From Demequina litorisediminis (GTDB taxonomy: Bacteria > Actinomycetota > Actinomycetes > Actinomycetales > Demequinaceae): 64,000 nucleotides of DNA. The DNA lies in contig NZ_BSUN01000002.1 of assembly GCF_030161615.1 (NCBI RefSeq), positions 1 through 64,000 of the forward strand, given 5' to 3'. The notes under the pieces were generated by a model. The model made no database searches, was not told the origin of the DNA, and saw only the letters and a program-made list of their open reading frames with translations. Numbering within the stretch: position 1 is the first letter of the stretch; every line of letters begins with the position of its first letter. Below are positions 37,855 through 50,700 of the stretch, in pieces. The position numbers were made by a program, and so were the translations under genes.

Positions 37855-39332
37855 AGCGCTCAGCGAAGAAGCCAGCCCACCCCCGGCGCTGCGCGCCCCT
37901 GCGCGTGGATGGCGCGGACCTGCTGGTGGAGCGGCCGCGCGGATCCCCGTGCCTCAGACGTGGCGCGGCACATCAGTACAGGTGTGCGGCCTATGGCCGT
38001 TCGTCGTGGGTGCCGGCGCCCCGATGGTGGGAGTGCCCATCGGACGTCACCTCGGCACCGGCGCCACGGTGTGCTGTGACCCGGTGTCGTGGTTCAACCG
38101 CGCTCGCCTCATCTCGAACCCCTCCATCTTCGTGATGGGTCTGCCCGGCCGCGGCAAGTCCAGCCTCGTCAAGCGCATGGTGACCGGTCTCGCAGGCTAC
38201 GGGGTGAACCCCATCGTCGCCGGCGACTTGAAGCCCGACTATGTGAACGTCGTCCGCGCCCTTGGCGGCCAAGTGATCCGTCTCGGCCGCGGACGCGGCC
38301 ACCTGAACGTCATGGACCCAGGCGAGGCGCGCGAGGCCGCGAAGCAACTGCGCGACGCCGGCCACACCAAGGCAGCGCAAGAACTTGAGGCGGAGTCCCA
38401 CGGACGTCGCCTCACGATGGTGTCCGCGCTCATTGAACTGGTGCGCCATGCGCCCATCACGGATCGTGAAGAAACGATCCTTGACCAAGCGCTGCGCTTC
38501 ATCGACGCTCATAACCCCGACGTCCCCGTGCTCGCCGACGTCCTCGCCGTGATCCGTTCGGCGCCAGAGTCAGTGCGAGCGGTCGCCCTCGATCGCGGCG
38601 ATACTGCCCGGTACCAGACGATCACCGAACACCTCGAAGCGTCCTTGATCGCACTGACAGGCAAGGGCCGCCTGGGCGAGATGTTCGCCCACCCGACCGA
38701 CGAACCCATGCATCTCGACCGGCCGGTGGCATTCGACATCTCTGGCATCGACGAATCGGATCGTGAACTGTCAGCAGCAGCGCTGATGGCGTGCTGGTCG
38801 ACCGCATTCGCGTCAGTCGCGGTAGCAGGCGCACTCGCTGATGCCGGCATCGGACAACGTCGCCACTACTTCGTGGTGATGGACGAGATGTGGCGTGCTC
38901 TGCGGGCCAGTTCCGGCATGGTCGACCGCGTCGACGCGCTGACACGCCTGAACCGCACCATCGGCGTGGGCCTGGCAATGATTACCCACACAATGAACGA
39001 CCTCGAGGCGCTTCCCAACTCCGAGGATCGGGCCAAGGCCCGTGGCTTTGTGGAGCGCGCCGGGCTCGTCGCCTGTGCAGGTCTCCCACAGTCAGAGATC
39101 CCGCTCCTGCGCTCGATCATGTCCTTGTCGGCCGCCGAGGCCGACACCCTCACCTCGTGGGGTGCCCCGCCCGCCTGGAACCAAGCCGGCGCCAACACAA
39201 CCCCACCCGGCGTCGGACAGTTTCTCATCAAGGTCCAGGGACGTCCGGGCATCCCCGTCCACGTCGACCTCACCGTCGACGAGCCTCGCCGTGTATGACA
39301 CCAACGCCGCCTGGATCAAGGAACCCGCATGA
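37851..39332 (+). CDS. VirB4-like conjugation ATPase
   Basis: About 493 residues from GTG 37851. Walker A FVMGLPGRGKSSLVKRM (about residue 100) and Walker B HYFVVMDEMWRALRA identify a VirB4/TraC-type motor that energises pilus assembly and transfer. One indel in the C run at 37881-37886 joins the N-terminus to the main frame. AGCCT at 39282-39286 hides the end; AGCT gives TVDELAVYDTNAAWIKEPA and a TGA overlapping the next ATG. Confidence 0.85.
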
Positions 39333-40985
39333 GCGACCGACGCCCCCTCGACCCCCAATTCGCCTCTCTGCTCACACTCGGCGGCGTCGCACTCACATGC
39401 GGCACCGGCCTCTACGCAGGACTCCACTGGGGCACCGCGGCCGCCAGCATCGACCAGGACGTGCCCGGCCATCCGCTAGATGCGGTGGACGCGCTCGTCG
39501 ACGGCACGATTCAGTGGCCCGGCGCTTGGGGGTGGGCGATCGCCGCCGGCATCTGGGCAGCGGGCGCCGCTGTCACCGTGGCGCTAGGCATGCACTCACG
39601 GCGCGCCACGACACACAAGGGCCTCGCGTCGGCACGCAAGGTGACCAAGGCGACGTCCCCGAACGACACTCACCGGCAGGTCATCGGCTTCGAGGGCAAC
39701 AAGCCGGTCTCGATTCGCAGCGAGGACGCGGGCCTCATGATTGCCCCGCCCCGCTCCGGCAAGACCACCACACGAGTCATCGGCGCCGTCATCGACGCCC
39801 CCGGTGCCGTGGTGACCACTTCAACCAAGGCCGAGGTCCTGCGCCTCACCCACCTGTCGCGATCACACAAGGGCTCGGTACACGTCTTCGACCCCGAGGG
39901 CATGTCGGGATGGCCCACACCGGCTTCATGGGACATCGTCGCAGGCTGCCAAGACCCCAACGAGGCCGACGAGCGGGCACGCGCCATGGTCAAGGCCGCA
40001 CCGATGGGCGAGGGTGCCACGAACGCCGCGTTCTTCGAGCAAGCCGCCTCTGCCGTTCTCGGGGCCTACCTCCACGCGGCCGCGCTCGACGGACGAACGA
40101 TCGCGGACGTCGTGGCGTGGGCGCACGACACCCGCATGCGAGACCCGTACAGCATTCTCGAGTCGCACCACGATGCAGCGCCCGGTTGGGCAAGCGAACT
40201 CGAGACTTACACGCGCGGGCAGGCAGGTCCCACGATTCAGTCGGTCCAGATGACGCTGGGGAACGCGTTGTCGGCGCTGAGGACTGGAAAGACGGTTGAG
40301 GCCGTTCTTCCCTCGCCGCGCATGTTCGACGTCGACGCGTTCCTTGACTCATCGGACACCCTCTACCTCATGTCGACCATGGGGGAGGGGTCTGCTGCGC
40401 CGCTGACGACAGCGCTCGTGGCCACGATCGAGCGTCACGCGCGGATTCGGTCGCAGCAGAGCACCACGGGCCGCTTCGAGACACCGGTGACGCTCGTGCT
40501 CGACGAGGCTCCCAACATCGCCCCGATTCCTTCGCTGCCTGCCCTCATGACGGACTCGGGAGGCCGCGGCATGATCGTGTGGACGATCACCCAGTCCTTC
40601 GCACAGGCTCGAGGCGCGCTGGGGTGCCAGCGGCGCGCGCACCATGTTCAACGGTGCCGCCGCCGTCGTGCTGCTCGGAGGAGTGAAGGAGAGCGACCTT
40701 CTCAAGCAACTCTCGGACCTTGCCGGCAAGCGCCAGGTCGTACGCACCACGTCTTCCACCGGAGGCACGTATCGCGGATCACGGTCATTCAGCACCGAGT
40801 GGGAAGACAACCTCCGCGTAGACCAAATCCGCGAACTGCCCACCGGCAAGGCGCTGCTGTTCTACCTCAACCAGCCACCGGCCCTCATCACCACACAACC
40901 CTTCTGGGAGCGGCCCGACGCCAAAGAGATTCGTCGCTCCCAAGAGGACTTCGAAAGCAAGGTGCAGGCATGGACGATGAACTAA
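39329..40985 (+). CDS. VirD4/TraG-family type IV coupling protein
   Basis: About 551 residues. Two N-terminal membrane helices (about 12-30 and 65-85) precede a soluble ATPase with Walker A GLMIAPPRSGKTTTRV and Walker B VTLVLDEAPNIAPI. Coupling proteins deliver the relaxase-bound strand to the channel. AGGCT at 40605-40609 breaks the frame; AGCT gives TQSFAQLEARWGASGARTMF, close to the conserved post-Walker B helix. The stop overlaps the next gene by 16 bases. Confidence 0.88.
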
Positions 40986-41472
40986 TGGCGATCGCGGACA
41001 ACCTGGCCGCCGAGAGCGCACCGGTCGAAAGCGACTCCCCGCCCGTGCCCCGGCGCCTGGACTGGGACAAGTTGCCCCCGCGCTGCGCGCAGAGCTCCTA
41101 GGCGACCTGGTCCAGTGGGTGGAGTGGCTTGACGCGACGCACCTGCGCTACTCCGACACCTCACTCAAGCCGTGCTGGTGGCGTCACCCCGACGTGCTGT
41201 GGCACCTCACCGCACTCAAAGATGCCTACGACAGCGCATACACGATGCGAATCCCGGATACCGCGCCGATCGCGTGGCACCTGCACTGGCTCTGGCCGAC
41301 GATGGAGCGGATCAACACGATGCGCTCCATGCAGAAATGCAAGACAGGGGTTCACACGCCAGCCCCGAGTCCACTCCTCGACCACGACCACGCCATCGAC
41401 GAGACGATCGCACACTGGATGACCTCCGACCCCACGAGCGTGCTCGAGTTGGCCGAGCCCGACGACGCCTGA
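40970..41472 (+). CDS. DUF4913-like protein
   Basis: About 167 residues. The core CWWRHPDVLWHLTALKDAYD, WHLHWLWPTMERI and a Cys near the C-terminus match the Trp/His pattern of DUF4913 proteins, common beside coupling proteins in actinobacterial plasmids. One base is missing in the C/G run near 41081 (restores DKLPPALRAELLGDLV). AGCT at 41096 is intact. Function of the family is unknown. Confidence 0.7.
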
Positions 41473-41499
41473 GGCAGCCTCGTACGCCATAGTTGGGGC

Positions 41500-41910
41500 A
41501 TGTCACGGGCATCTGAGCACGCCTCGGTAGAGGAAACACCTCGTGCTCCCTTCTGGGCGGTAGAAATCAAGCGCGGTTGGCTACTAGTCGCGAGCGTGGG
41601 GGGTGCGAGCATCGGCTGGGGGGCCAGCGCCCTGATCGGGCCGTGGACCCCCGAGAAGGACTTCTGGCACCCATTCCTTACCGGACCGCCTGCCGCGGGA
41701 CTGTTTGCACTTGTCGGCGCCGTCATCGCGTACTTTGCCGCCGGCAAAGCGTCGCAGGTCGCCCGCGACACAGGCGCCCGCGAAGCCTGGTGGAGTCGAG
41801 CGGGGTGGGCGATAGAGATGGCCCGTGCTGATGCGGTCGCTGATCGTCTGCTAGGCATCCGAGCGCTTGGGGTGCTCATTGACTCGGTAGCGAGGAAGAC
41901 GGAGAAATGA
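41500..41910 (+). CDS. 136-residue membrane protein
   Basis: Two hydrophobic segments (about 27-47, GWLLVASVGGASIGWGA, and 62-82, AAGLFALVGAVIAYFAAG) are followed by a basic/acidic cytoplasmic helix (about 85-136). A YtxH- or stomatin-like helical tail is possible but not provable. The TGA overlaps the next ATG. Confidence 0.65.
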   Translation: MSRASEHASVEETPRAPFWAVEIKRGWLLVASVGGASIGWGASALIGPWTPEKDFWHPFLTGPPAAGLFALVGAVIAYFAAGKASQVARDTGAREAWWSRAGWAIEMARADAVADRLLGIRALGVLIDSVARKTEK

Positions 41911-41996
41911 TTGTCGGGTTCTTGGAGGAAACGGTGCTTCGTGCCGTGGACAGTGAGCCAGCGGCAACCGACAATGACGAGGAGGGAGGTGCGTAG
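41907..41996 (+). CDS. 29-residue peptide
   Basis: Acidic peptide starting MIVGFLEETVLRAVDSEPAA, with its ATG overlapping the upstream TGA and its stop directly abutting the next ATG. The tight spacing supports translation. No function assigned. Confidence 0.5.
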   Translation: MIVGFLEETVLRAVDSEPAATDNDEEGGA

Positions 41997-42215
41997 ATGA
42001 GCACCACGCGACAGTGGCGAAGCAAACTCGCCGACCGGATCGAAGACGGCCAAGCCGAGCCCATCAGCGCACGCGAAGAAGAACTCGTAGTCGAGTTGAT
42101 CCGCACCTTCAAGGTCAAGCACGGACGTAAGCCCGGTGAGCGGGTCGCAACCAAGTCCGGCAGCCACAGGTTGATCGACCGCGATTCCAGCGAGTCACAG
42201 CAGTCGGCCGGCTGA
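41997..42215 (+). CDS. 72-residue basic protein, last gene of the transfer operon
   Basis: Starts MSTTRQWRSKLADRIEDGQA and includes EEELVVELIRTFKVKHGRKP, a charged helix. An AGGAGGGAGG ribosome site precedes it. It converges with the relaxase gene, whose stop is 20 bases away. It may be a small DNA-binding accessory; no motif proves it. Confidence 0.6.
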   Translation: MSTTRQWRSKLADRIEDGQAEPISAREEELVVELIRTFKVKHGRKPGERVATKSGSHRLIDRDSSESQQSAG

Positions 42216-42234
42216 CAGACCGCCTTCGCCCGCG

Positions 42235-45200
42235 CTACAGCGCGGGAGAATCGCGCTGGAGCGTGGGACTCGGCGCAGGCGCAGGGGAAGTCGACGGACG
42301 CACCTGCGCCGCCGCGGTCACCCCGGCGGGGTCCGCGTCGTAGCGGGCGAGCGCTTGCGCGAGTCGGTCACCGTCAAGGCCCCGCTCTCGGAGAAGCCCC
42401 TCGAGCACGGCGCGCTTGCGGCCGTGCTCCGCGGCCGCCTCGGCGCCGGGATCCACGAGGGGGCGCACACCCCACTCGTGGCGCATGGCCGCGGCTTCGG
42501 TGCCCTCCGGGTAGTCCGCGGCCGATGCGTCTTGCATGAGGTCCCGGATGCGGCTCTCCGCGCGGCCGAGCCAGGCATCGACGTCCGCCTTGCCGGTGGT
42601 GATGCCGGGCGCGTAGCGCGCGTCGTCGACGCCCTGGCGGCACGCTTCGGTGAAGTCCTCGCGGCTCGTGTGGGCGTGCGCGAGGGCGCGAAGTTCTGCC
42701 TCGGCGGATCGCGGTTCGCGGGTGCGCGCGTACTCGACGGCGGCCTCGTACGTCTCCGCGCCTAGCACCGCAGGGGCGTCGTCGCCGATCGCGGAGCGAA
42801 CGATGGCGTCGCCTGCAGCCGCACTGGGGGAGTGGAGATCGCGGACGGCGCGGTGGCGTTCAAGCCACACGTCGAGCCTTGTTCTCTGCCGCGTACTCGT
42901 CCCACAAGGTGGCGTGCGCGGAGGTCTGGTCGGTGTTGTTGTCGATCGCGTTCTTGAGGATCGACGCGGCCGAAATGGTCGGCGCGACGGCGTGGTGGCC
43001 GTCCGCGTCACCGGCGGCGATGTTGGCGACATAGATGTGGTTGTCAGCGCGGCCGCGCGTGAGCCCCACGTACAGCCTGGTCACGTCCTGTGGTGTCGTT
43101 GATGAGGAGGTGGGCGTGGTCGACGGTGCGGCCCTGGGAACCGTGGACGGTGACGGCGTATCCCAGGTCGACGTGCTGGGCGGCGTACTCTGCGTCGACC
43201 TGCACCTGGTCGTGGGTGCCCTCTCGGGACAGCGTGAGCGCACCGGTCTTGTCTACTGCGGTGACGGTCCAGGTGTCGCCGTTGCGCACGAAGTCACCGC
43301 GACCGTAGGTGTTCTCGCGGTCGTTCCGGCGGGTCACGACCAGGTCGCCGATACCGACGACAGAGCCGTCTGCGAGGCTCGTGGTGGTCATCTTGACCGC
43401 CCCAGTGGAGATGCGCCAGGCCTGTGCGGCGCGGGCCAGAGTGGTGACCTGGTCGCGGGTAGCGGCGATCATCACGGAGGTGTCACCGCGTGACAGATCA
43501 GCCTTCCAGGCTTCGACCATCGATTCCGTGACGGAGTCGACAGTACCGGTGTGGAGGCGACCGTTGTCGATGTAGAAGTCCGCAGCGCTGGTGCTGCCGG
43601 AGCGTAGACACATAGTGGCGTCGGCTTCCTCGGCCGAGTGGAAGCGCCAGATCTGATCCATGTGCACCGCTCCTACGGCGCGATCGAACAGGCGTAGCGA
43701 GCCCGCGCCGGTCACGGCGTCGAGCCTGTGCGGGGTCGCCGATGAGGCGCACGGACGCCCCCGCCTCGCGGGCGTGGGTGATGACCGCGTCAATGTCGGC
43801 GGAGTCGGTCATGCCAGCCTCGTCGATCAGAACGACTGTCGATGCGTCAAGCCGTAGGGCCTCGGGGATGCGACCCCGCGTGTAGGCGTCGACGAACTTC
43901 GCCACAGTCTCGGCGCGCACCTCGAGCCTCGCCGCTCAGTACCTTCGCGGCCGCGGCCGATGGGGCGAGCGCAACGACGCGGCCGCCGCCGATGTTCACG
44001 GCATCGGCGAACACCTTCATGGCGGTGGTCTTGCCTGCGCCGGCAGGACCAATAGCCGCGTCGACGAGACGGCCCGACGCGATGAAGCGTCGCGCCACGG
44101 CGAGCCTGTCCTTCGTCGAGGGGACGTGTGCGCATCCGTGACAGCAGGTCCACGTTGGCGGCATCGAACACGGGACCCCACGCAGTTTCGGCGGCCTCGA
44201 GAAGTCGCGTCTCGCGCGCGAGGACGGCTTCACTTGTGCGCCACTTCGCGTGGGCCGGGCCAAAGACCACGGTGCGATCGCGCCGCCTCAACACGTCGGG
44301 CGTGTTCAGTAGGTCCGGCATCGACAGGTCGATGGAGTGATGTTCGGTCGCGGCCACGACCTCACGAATCGTGGCGTCAAGGTCCTCGAGGTCGGCCAAC
44401 GTTCCGGCCGCGCTACCGCCGGCAAAGTGCTCCATGCGGGACTTGAGGTCCGCGTTGGGGGAGAGGTAGTCGCGCAGCAGGCGCTCAGTGGTCGCGGTGA
44501 CGTTGGCGCTGTTCCAACGCGCACGCTTCTGCCCCAGGTCCTCAACGACTGCGCGCGCTAGCCCGTCGACCTGGTCCACCGTGAGGGTGAACGGGGCCGG
44601 TTTGCGCGGCCCAGCAACCACGCCGGCGGTCATCTTGCGCACCGCGGAGCGACGCCCCAACAGTTCGCGTGCGCGCCCAGCCCACTGCTCGCGCTGCTCA
44701 CCAAGAGTCTCCCCAGACTCCTTCGCCGGGCGGGTCGCGAGGGTCGCCTGCTGAGCAAGACGACGCATCGTGGCCTTACTCGGCGCCCGACCATAAGTGG
44801 TCGTGTACTCGGCCACGAGCGCGTCAAGATGCGCGCCAATGTCGCGTGTGCGGGACGAGAACGCCTCCCGCACACCCTTGTCGATGCCCACGATTTCGCG
44901 TACGGCCTGGCCACCGCGTGCGGTGTAGACGTCCTCGAACGTCACGCCAAGTTCACGGGTCAGGCGCGACTCCATCTCGAGCCTGGTAGCGCTCGGAAGC
45001 GGCGACGCCATAAGCGTAGATGGCGCGCGCGTCGAGCGTGCGCCACGTCCCCTGGGCGTCCTGGACCCGGTTCGCGACCACGACGTGCGTGTGCAGGTTT
45101 GGGTCACCGTGCCGTGATGTGTGGTGGTCGAACGCGGCGGTCGCGAACCCGTCGCCGTCGATCTGGAGCACACCTCCGTGGCCCGTGCGGGTCACGCAAG

Positions 45201-45879
45201 CGTCTTCCTGCATCGCAGTCATGGACGCCTGCCAGGCCTCGTCGTGAATGCGGGCGATCGTCTTGGACGTGTCCTCATCGGCCAAGCCCCACAGCACGGA
45301 AACGCTCTTGACTGGTGTGAACACCAGGTCGAATCCTGACACTGCCTGCTTGGCGCTCCCGCCTTGCTCGGCGAGGAAGCGGTTCACGTCGGTAGTCGTG
45401 ATGACGCCCGCTTCGGGCTGGATGCGGAGGTACTCGAACGCGGCATCACGCCGCGCCTGGGACGCCTCGCTGGCACTGGGAACACGGTCGTAGGCGGTGT
45501 GAAAGTCAGTGAACGCGGCATCAACGTAGGGCGTGAAGTCGTCCGCCGCGGCCTTGAACACTGGCATGGCGTGACCCAGTTGCGTGCTGGCGAGCGCCTG
45601 GTCAGGGAGTACCCCTGAGCCGTGAGTTGCGCCTCGATCCTGTCTGCGTCGGGGTGCCGGCCCTCGCCAAACAAAGCGAGCATCTGCGCCTCGGTCACCG
45701 CGCCAGAGACGCGCAGCGCCTCAGCGCCACGACCCCACCACTGGCCCGCAGGGTTACCCGTCTCGAGGTAGTAGTCGCCGAGCGCTTGCCCACGCTCGCG
45801 CTTCTGGTCTGCGCTCGAAATCTGATCAGTCAGATACCGATAGCCGTCACCCGCGTAAAGCCTTGTGAACGGTCATCAT
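42235..45879 (-). CDS. MobF-family conjugative relaxase-helicase (complete)
   Basis: About 1212 residues after correction. N-terminal TrwC-type trans-esterase: VHKLYAGDGYRYLT at the start and the metal-binding triad HTSRHGDPNLHTHVVV (about residue 230). C-terminal RecD2-like helicase: Walker A AIGPAGAGKTTAMKVF (about 595), VVLIDEAGM (Walker B), IGDPAQLDAVTGAG, and DVTVHGSQG-like AVTVHGSQGRTV near the end. It nicks oriT, stays on the 5' end and unwinds the strand. Frame breaks at 45860 (AAGCCTT), about 45608, 44980, 44103, 43925, 43723, 43074 and 42875 are all, but one, AGCCT; AGCT restores every junction (for example GDPAQLDAV, DQLYVGLT, ENKLDVWLERH). The region before 44134 is unique; the rest repeats 1-1743. 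Confidence 0.93.
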
Positions 45880-46084
45880 GCGCCCACCCTAGCCGGTACT
45901 TGTGGAAAAACCGCACCGTGGTGCAAGAGGTGTGTTCAGTTCTGCCTTCGGCTTTGGCGGTTTGGCTGGGTTTTCCACGGGAGTGTGGACGGCTCACTCA
46001 AAGGAGGGGTATGGTCGGGCCTGTGAGAGAGGTAGGACTTAGGGCAATGGGAGGTAACTGACTCACAGACGAACGGTTGAACCA
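45880..46084. promoter_or_regulatory. Candidate oriT region (second copy)
   Basis: Same sequence and hairpins as 1744-1948. The 16-codon ORF starts at 46011. Confidence 0.45.
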
Positions 46085-46496
46085 ATGCCTCGCTCTACCA
46101 AGCCAGGTCCAGCAGCACGCGCAGAAGTGCGACGTAGGCTGGCCAAACTCAACGCCGATCGCGCAGAGCGCGACGCGCGAATCCAAGCCTCCGTCGAGGC
46201 CGCACTTGACGTCGAGGCTCCTGTAATCAGCGCACGTGAAGCGTTGGCAGGTGCGCAGGCCGCGTTGGCGGCCGCGGAGGAGTCCGCGCGGACGCGCCTC
46301 GCGGACGTCGTCATGCAGCCTGCGCGACGACCATCTGTCTGCAGGCGAGATCGCGATGCTTCTTAATCGCTCCGTGCGAGACGTCCAGGGGATGATTCGC
46401 GCAGCGCGCTCGGCGCCCATCGCGGCGCCCGCAGTGGAGCACTCCGTCGACGAGCCCGCCCCGGCTTACGAGGGGAGCGTGGTCTCGGATGCCTGA
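46085..46496 (+). CDS. Coiled-coil/HTH protein (second copy, frameshifted)
   Basis: Copy of 1949-2359. AGCCT at 46318 replaces AGCT of the first copy (VMQLRDDHL), so the frame breaks at about residue 78. The first copy is taken as correct. Confidence 0.7.
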
Positions 46497-46620
46497 CGAG
46501 ACGTTGTTCGCGCTCGATTCGATGCTCGAGAACGTGGTCGCGGCGTCGATCGCTGCGTGGAGCGATCAAGAGCCCGACCCGGTGTTCATCACCCCCGTCA
46601 TCAGCGTGGAAGCCCGATGA
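46489..46620 (+). CDS. 43-residue hypothetical protein (second copy)
   Basis: Same as 2352-2483, with the same eight- and four-base overlaps. Confidence 0.6.
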   Translation: MPDETLFALDSMLENVVAASIAAWSDQEPDPVFITPVISVEAR

Positions 46621-47634
46621 GCGAGCACCGTTTGAACCTCGCACCCTTCATAGCGACGTTGCCCGATGCCATTGGACAGCGACCCGTCGAAGGACAGATG
46701 GCCGTGATCGTGGCTAACGATGACGGGCCCCGCGGGGTGACACTAGTCCGTCCCGGCGCGACCAGCGAGGAGATCGCGAAAGCAACTCGGCGCATCACGA
46801 GGACACCAGAGCAGTTCGCGGTCATCGTCGGGTACGGCCGCTCTGCAGCGGCGACAGCGCGCGAGACCGCGGCGGCTCTCGGCGGCAAGTCCCTTCACGG
46901 GTATGTCGATGCGGGCGACACCTGGCAAGCCTGGGACGCCCCGAGTGAGTCATACCGTCCCGAACGGCTGCCCGATGTGGCGACCCAGGCGGCCTTCATC
47001 ACCGGTGCGCAGCGACCGCCGGGGGCTGTGGCCGAACTGAGACTCGCACCCGAGCCTGGCTATGCGGTGCTGACTACCAAGGATGCTCGCGCTCTCGACA
47101 GCACCGCACCCTCATTTCGCGTGGAAGTCGCACGACGCACGTTCGATGCGGCGGTTGCCGAGTATCCCAAGGTCACACCAGCACGTCTGTCGACCCTTGG
47201 GCATCTGGCAACGTCTGACGTTGCCGCGCGCGTTGCCATCGTGGCACGCGCGTGCCACTCGGACACTGCGGAGGCCGTCGTCGTCGAGGCACTGCGACTA
47301 GCCCCGGTCGAATACCGACCGGCATTCGCAGAGATCGCGGTAACCGCGACCTGCGCGAACGGCAAGTCGGCCCGTCGTGCGCGGCCTCATCAGCCACGTG
47401 CGGGACAACTCCACTCTTGGGGTTCTCGGTCGCTCGGGCGTGGAACGTGGCGTTCCGCGCGACGTGATCGCCGAAACCGTGAGAGGCGTCGAGCGAGCGC
47501 TCGACGGGCGCTTGCCGCAAATGGACGCGATGTGGAAGGCGGCTCAGGCCGCCGCGCCCGTCGCGCAGCCGTCGGTGGGCGTAGCCCCTCCGACCCCGGC
47601 GCCGGGCGCGCCACGCGTCGACCTCGCGCCGTAA
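46617..47634 (+). CDS. DUF4192-like protein (second copy, frameshifted)
   Basis: Copy of 2480-3499. Two bases are missing at about 47371 (GGCCCG against GGCTCCCG), so the frame breaks after about residue 252. The first copy reads NGKSAPVVRGLISHV. An original AGCTCCCG would encode the same residues. Confidence 0.65.
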
Positions 47635-47677
47635 CTGCCCCACGCTGCACCTCACCCACCGGGCGCTGGTGCAAGAC

Positions 47678-47713
47678 ACCCCGTGTCGACGTCGCGTGAC
47701 GTCGACAAGGGGT
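47678..47713. terminator. Long palindrome (second copy)
   Basis: Same 16-bp stem as at 3543-3578. Confidence 0.5.
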
Positions 47714-47754
47714 CAGCATTCACAAACTTTCGTCCCAGGCGAGGGGGATTCACC

Positions 47755-50700
47755 ATGCAGCACTCCGCACCTATCACCCGTCGCCATCGCTCGCGTCTTC
47801 ATCGCGCGGCCGCGCTCGCTCTCGCCGCGGTCATCACCGCGGCAGGCCTTACCTCGGCCGCGACCACCCCGAGCCGCGCAGCCGATCAGGTGCCGTGGGC
47901 GTGCACGGGTGAGGGCTGGATTCTGCAGAACGGCCCGACCGAGGCTTACGCGCTCGACCTAGCCTCGGGAGTAGCCTCACGAGTCGCGACCAGCGACGAG
48001 CCATCAAACCTCAACGCGGTCGGCTACAACGAGGCTGACGGGCTGCTGTGGGGTGCGTTGCGCGAAGCGTCCCCCGTGATCGCGTCGATGGGCAGCAACG
48101 GTGTCACCAAGAGGTACGGAACTCCGATTGGCATCGGCTCGAAGTACGACGGCCCCGCATGGGTCATCGGTGACGTCGACGACGCGCAACAGTTGTGGAT
48201 GCTGGGACTCGTGGACGAGGCCTACGTCGTGATGGTCGTCGACGTCGACCGCACGAGCCCAACCTTCATGCACTCCCTGGCGGACGTGTACGACGTTCCG
48301 GTTCCCGCCGGCACCTTCAACATTTCGGATTGGGCCTACGAGCCCTACACGGGCCTGGTGTGGGCTCTGGTCCGCATGGCGGACGGCACGACAACTGCAA
48401 TGTCGCTCGACCCCTCGAACATCGAGCAGGGCCTCGTGGCTCGTCACGAGAACCTCGCCATGACCTACGGCACCTACGGCGCGATGTACGCCGACGGTGA
48501 AGGCAACGTCTACGGCGGTCAGAACGCGACGGGCGAGATCTGGCGGGTGAACGTCATCACTGGCGCGACCACGCTCGTGGCCACCGGCCCCACGTCTTCA
48601 CAGAACGATGGCGCCCGCTGCACCGTGCCTCTCACCACTGACTTCGGTGATGCTCCCGACTCCTACGGGACAACCGTTGCCGCCGATGGTGCGCGCCACT
48701 CGATCACCGGCTACGACCCCGAGTCGTTCACTGCTGACTACACACTCGGTGACCTGGTCGACGCTGACGGCGACGACGCACTTCCCGGCATCAAGGCGGA
48801 CGGCGACGACATCCACGGCGCTGCGGACGAGGACGCCCTCACCATTCCACTCGAGTATCCCGTCGACGGTTCACCGCTGACGATCGACTTCCCAGTTCAG
48901 GTGCGCGGCGATGAGCCCGCGACCGTGGCTGCGTGGTTCGACACCAACTCGAGCGGATCGTTCATCAACGACAGTGACCGCGTCACCACGACGATCAGCC
49001 ACAGCGGAACGGTGTCGCTGACCCTGCCCGCCTACACTCCGCCGGCGGGGAGGACCCCACAGACACCTACCTACGTCTGCGGATCTTCGCGGGCGACATT
49101 GACGATCCTCAGCCCACAGGCGCGGTGCTGGGAGGCGAGGTCGAGGACTACCTCGTGACGCCTTCGCATGACACGGCTTCCCTTGAGGCTGCGATGCGGA
49201 TCGTCGACGACGTCGAGTCAGCGGCGCCGGGCGAGACGGTGACAGTAGAGACGACTCTGACGAACACCGGGAAGGATTCGCTGTGGCACCGCTCGGCTGT
49301 CGTCGACGTCTCGGGCGCGCTCGACGACGCCACCATGGGAATGGTGGCGGCTTCACGCGGAACCGCGGACTATGACGAGAGCGCACAGCAGATCGTGTGG
49401 CGCGGCACGCTGGCGGCGGGGGAGTCAGCGACGATCCGCCACGAGCCTTGTCGTCGGCGCGAACTACGTGGGCGACCAGGATGTGACAAGCCGCGTTGCG
49501 GGTGCCGACGTCGTGAACTGCAGCGGCGAGATTGCCTCGTGCGGTGCGGCGTTCGCGGTGTCGTTTGGTTCCCTCGAGGTCGCTCACTCGTCGACGGGAG
49601 ACGCGGCCGGTGCGTCATGGCTACCCGCCATGGTTGAGACAGAGGTCATGTGTGTCTCGCCCGATGCGTCGCACTCGGTGAGGCGGCCTGTGACGCTTGC
49701 CGTGGATGGAGATTGGTCGATCGCGGCTGGGCTGCCCCTGGGGTACACGTGCACCGTGGTGCCTGATGCGGGCATCGCAGGCACGTCGACGGTAACGCCG
49801 TCGACGGCAATCGTCGGGGTTGTGCCTGAGGTCGCGGTGGTGACGGACTTCGATTCTGCGGGCGTCGACGTCCGCGTTGACGTGGATGGCAATGCGGCGT
49901 CGACGGGTCGTGTACCTGCTGAGGTAGTCGTCGACGTCGTGTGCCGGCACACCGATGCCGGAGTGCTCGTCGACCAGGCGGTGACGGTGGTTCCGGGTGG
50001 GACCGGCTACGCATTCGCCGGGCTCCCGCCTGGGACTTCCTGTGAGGGAACGGTCGGGGATTACGGCCAGGACTCCACCGATCTATCCGCGGCGTCAGTC
50101 TCGCTGGACACTTCGGCGCCGGTGCAGTTGGTCGCGGTCCTGACGTATGCGCAGGGCTCGCTGACTGTCCAAAGCAGCGTTCAGGGTGAGGGTGCCGGTG
50201 AGACATGGGTGCCTGACTCGATCAAGGCGCAAGTGGTCTGCACGCACCCTGTGGATGGGGTCGTGGTCGACCAGATCCTCACGGTGCCGGCCGATGGCGC
50301 GCGCGCCGTCGATGGGATTCGCGTGGGGTCGGTGTGTGACGTCACGGGGCAAGCAGATCAGGCCGACGAGATCTCGCTCGTGGACGCGCAGACAATCACT
50401 GCCGGCGGAGCCACCGTCGAGCCTGGTGTCCGTGTACTCGGCCAACGCGCTGCGAGTGACGACGGCAGTCGTCGGCTCCGGCGCCGGCGAGGCGTGGGTG
50501 CCCGACGCCTTCACCACGTCGGTGGTGTGTTCACGCGATGGGCTTGGCGAGGTGTACTCACGAGACTTCGTCCAGGCGGCGGGTTCGACGTTCACGATCG
50601 CCGGGCTCCCGTTGGGAGCACGCTGCGCTGTCCACCAGGACGACGCCGGGGCCGATGCGCTCACCTACGGACCCAGCGAATCGGTTGAGGTTCGCGGCAC

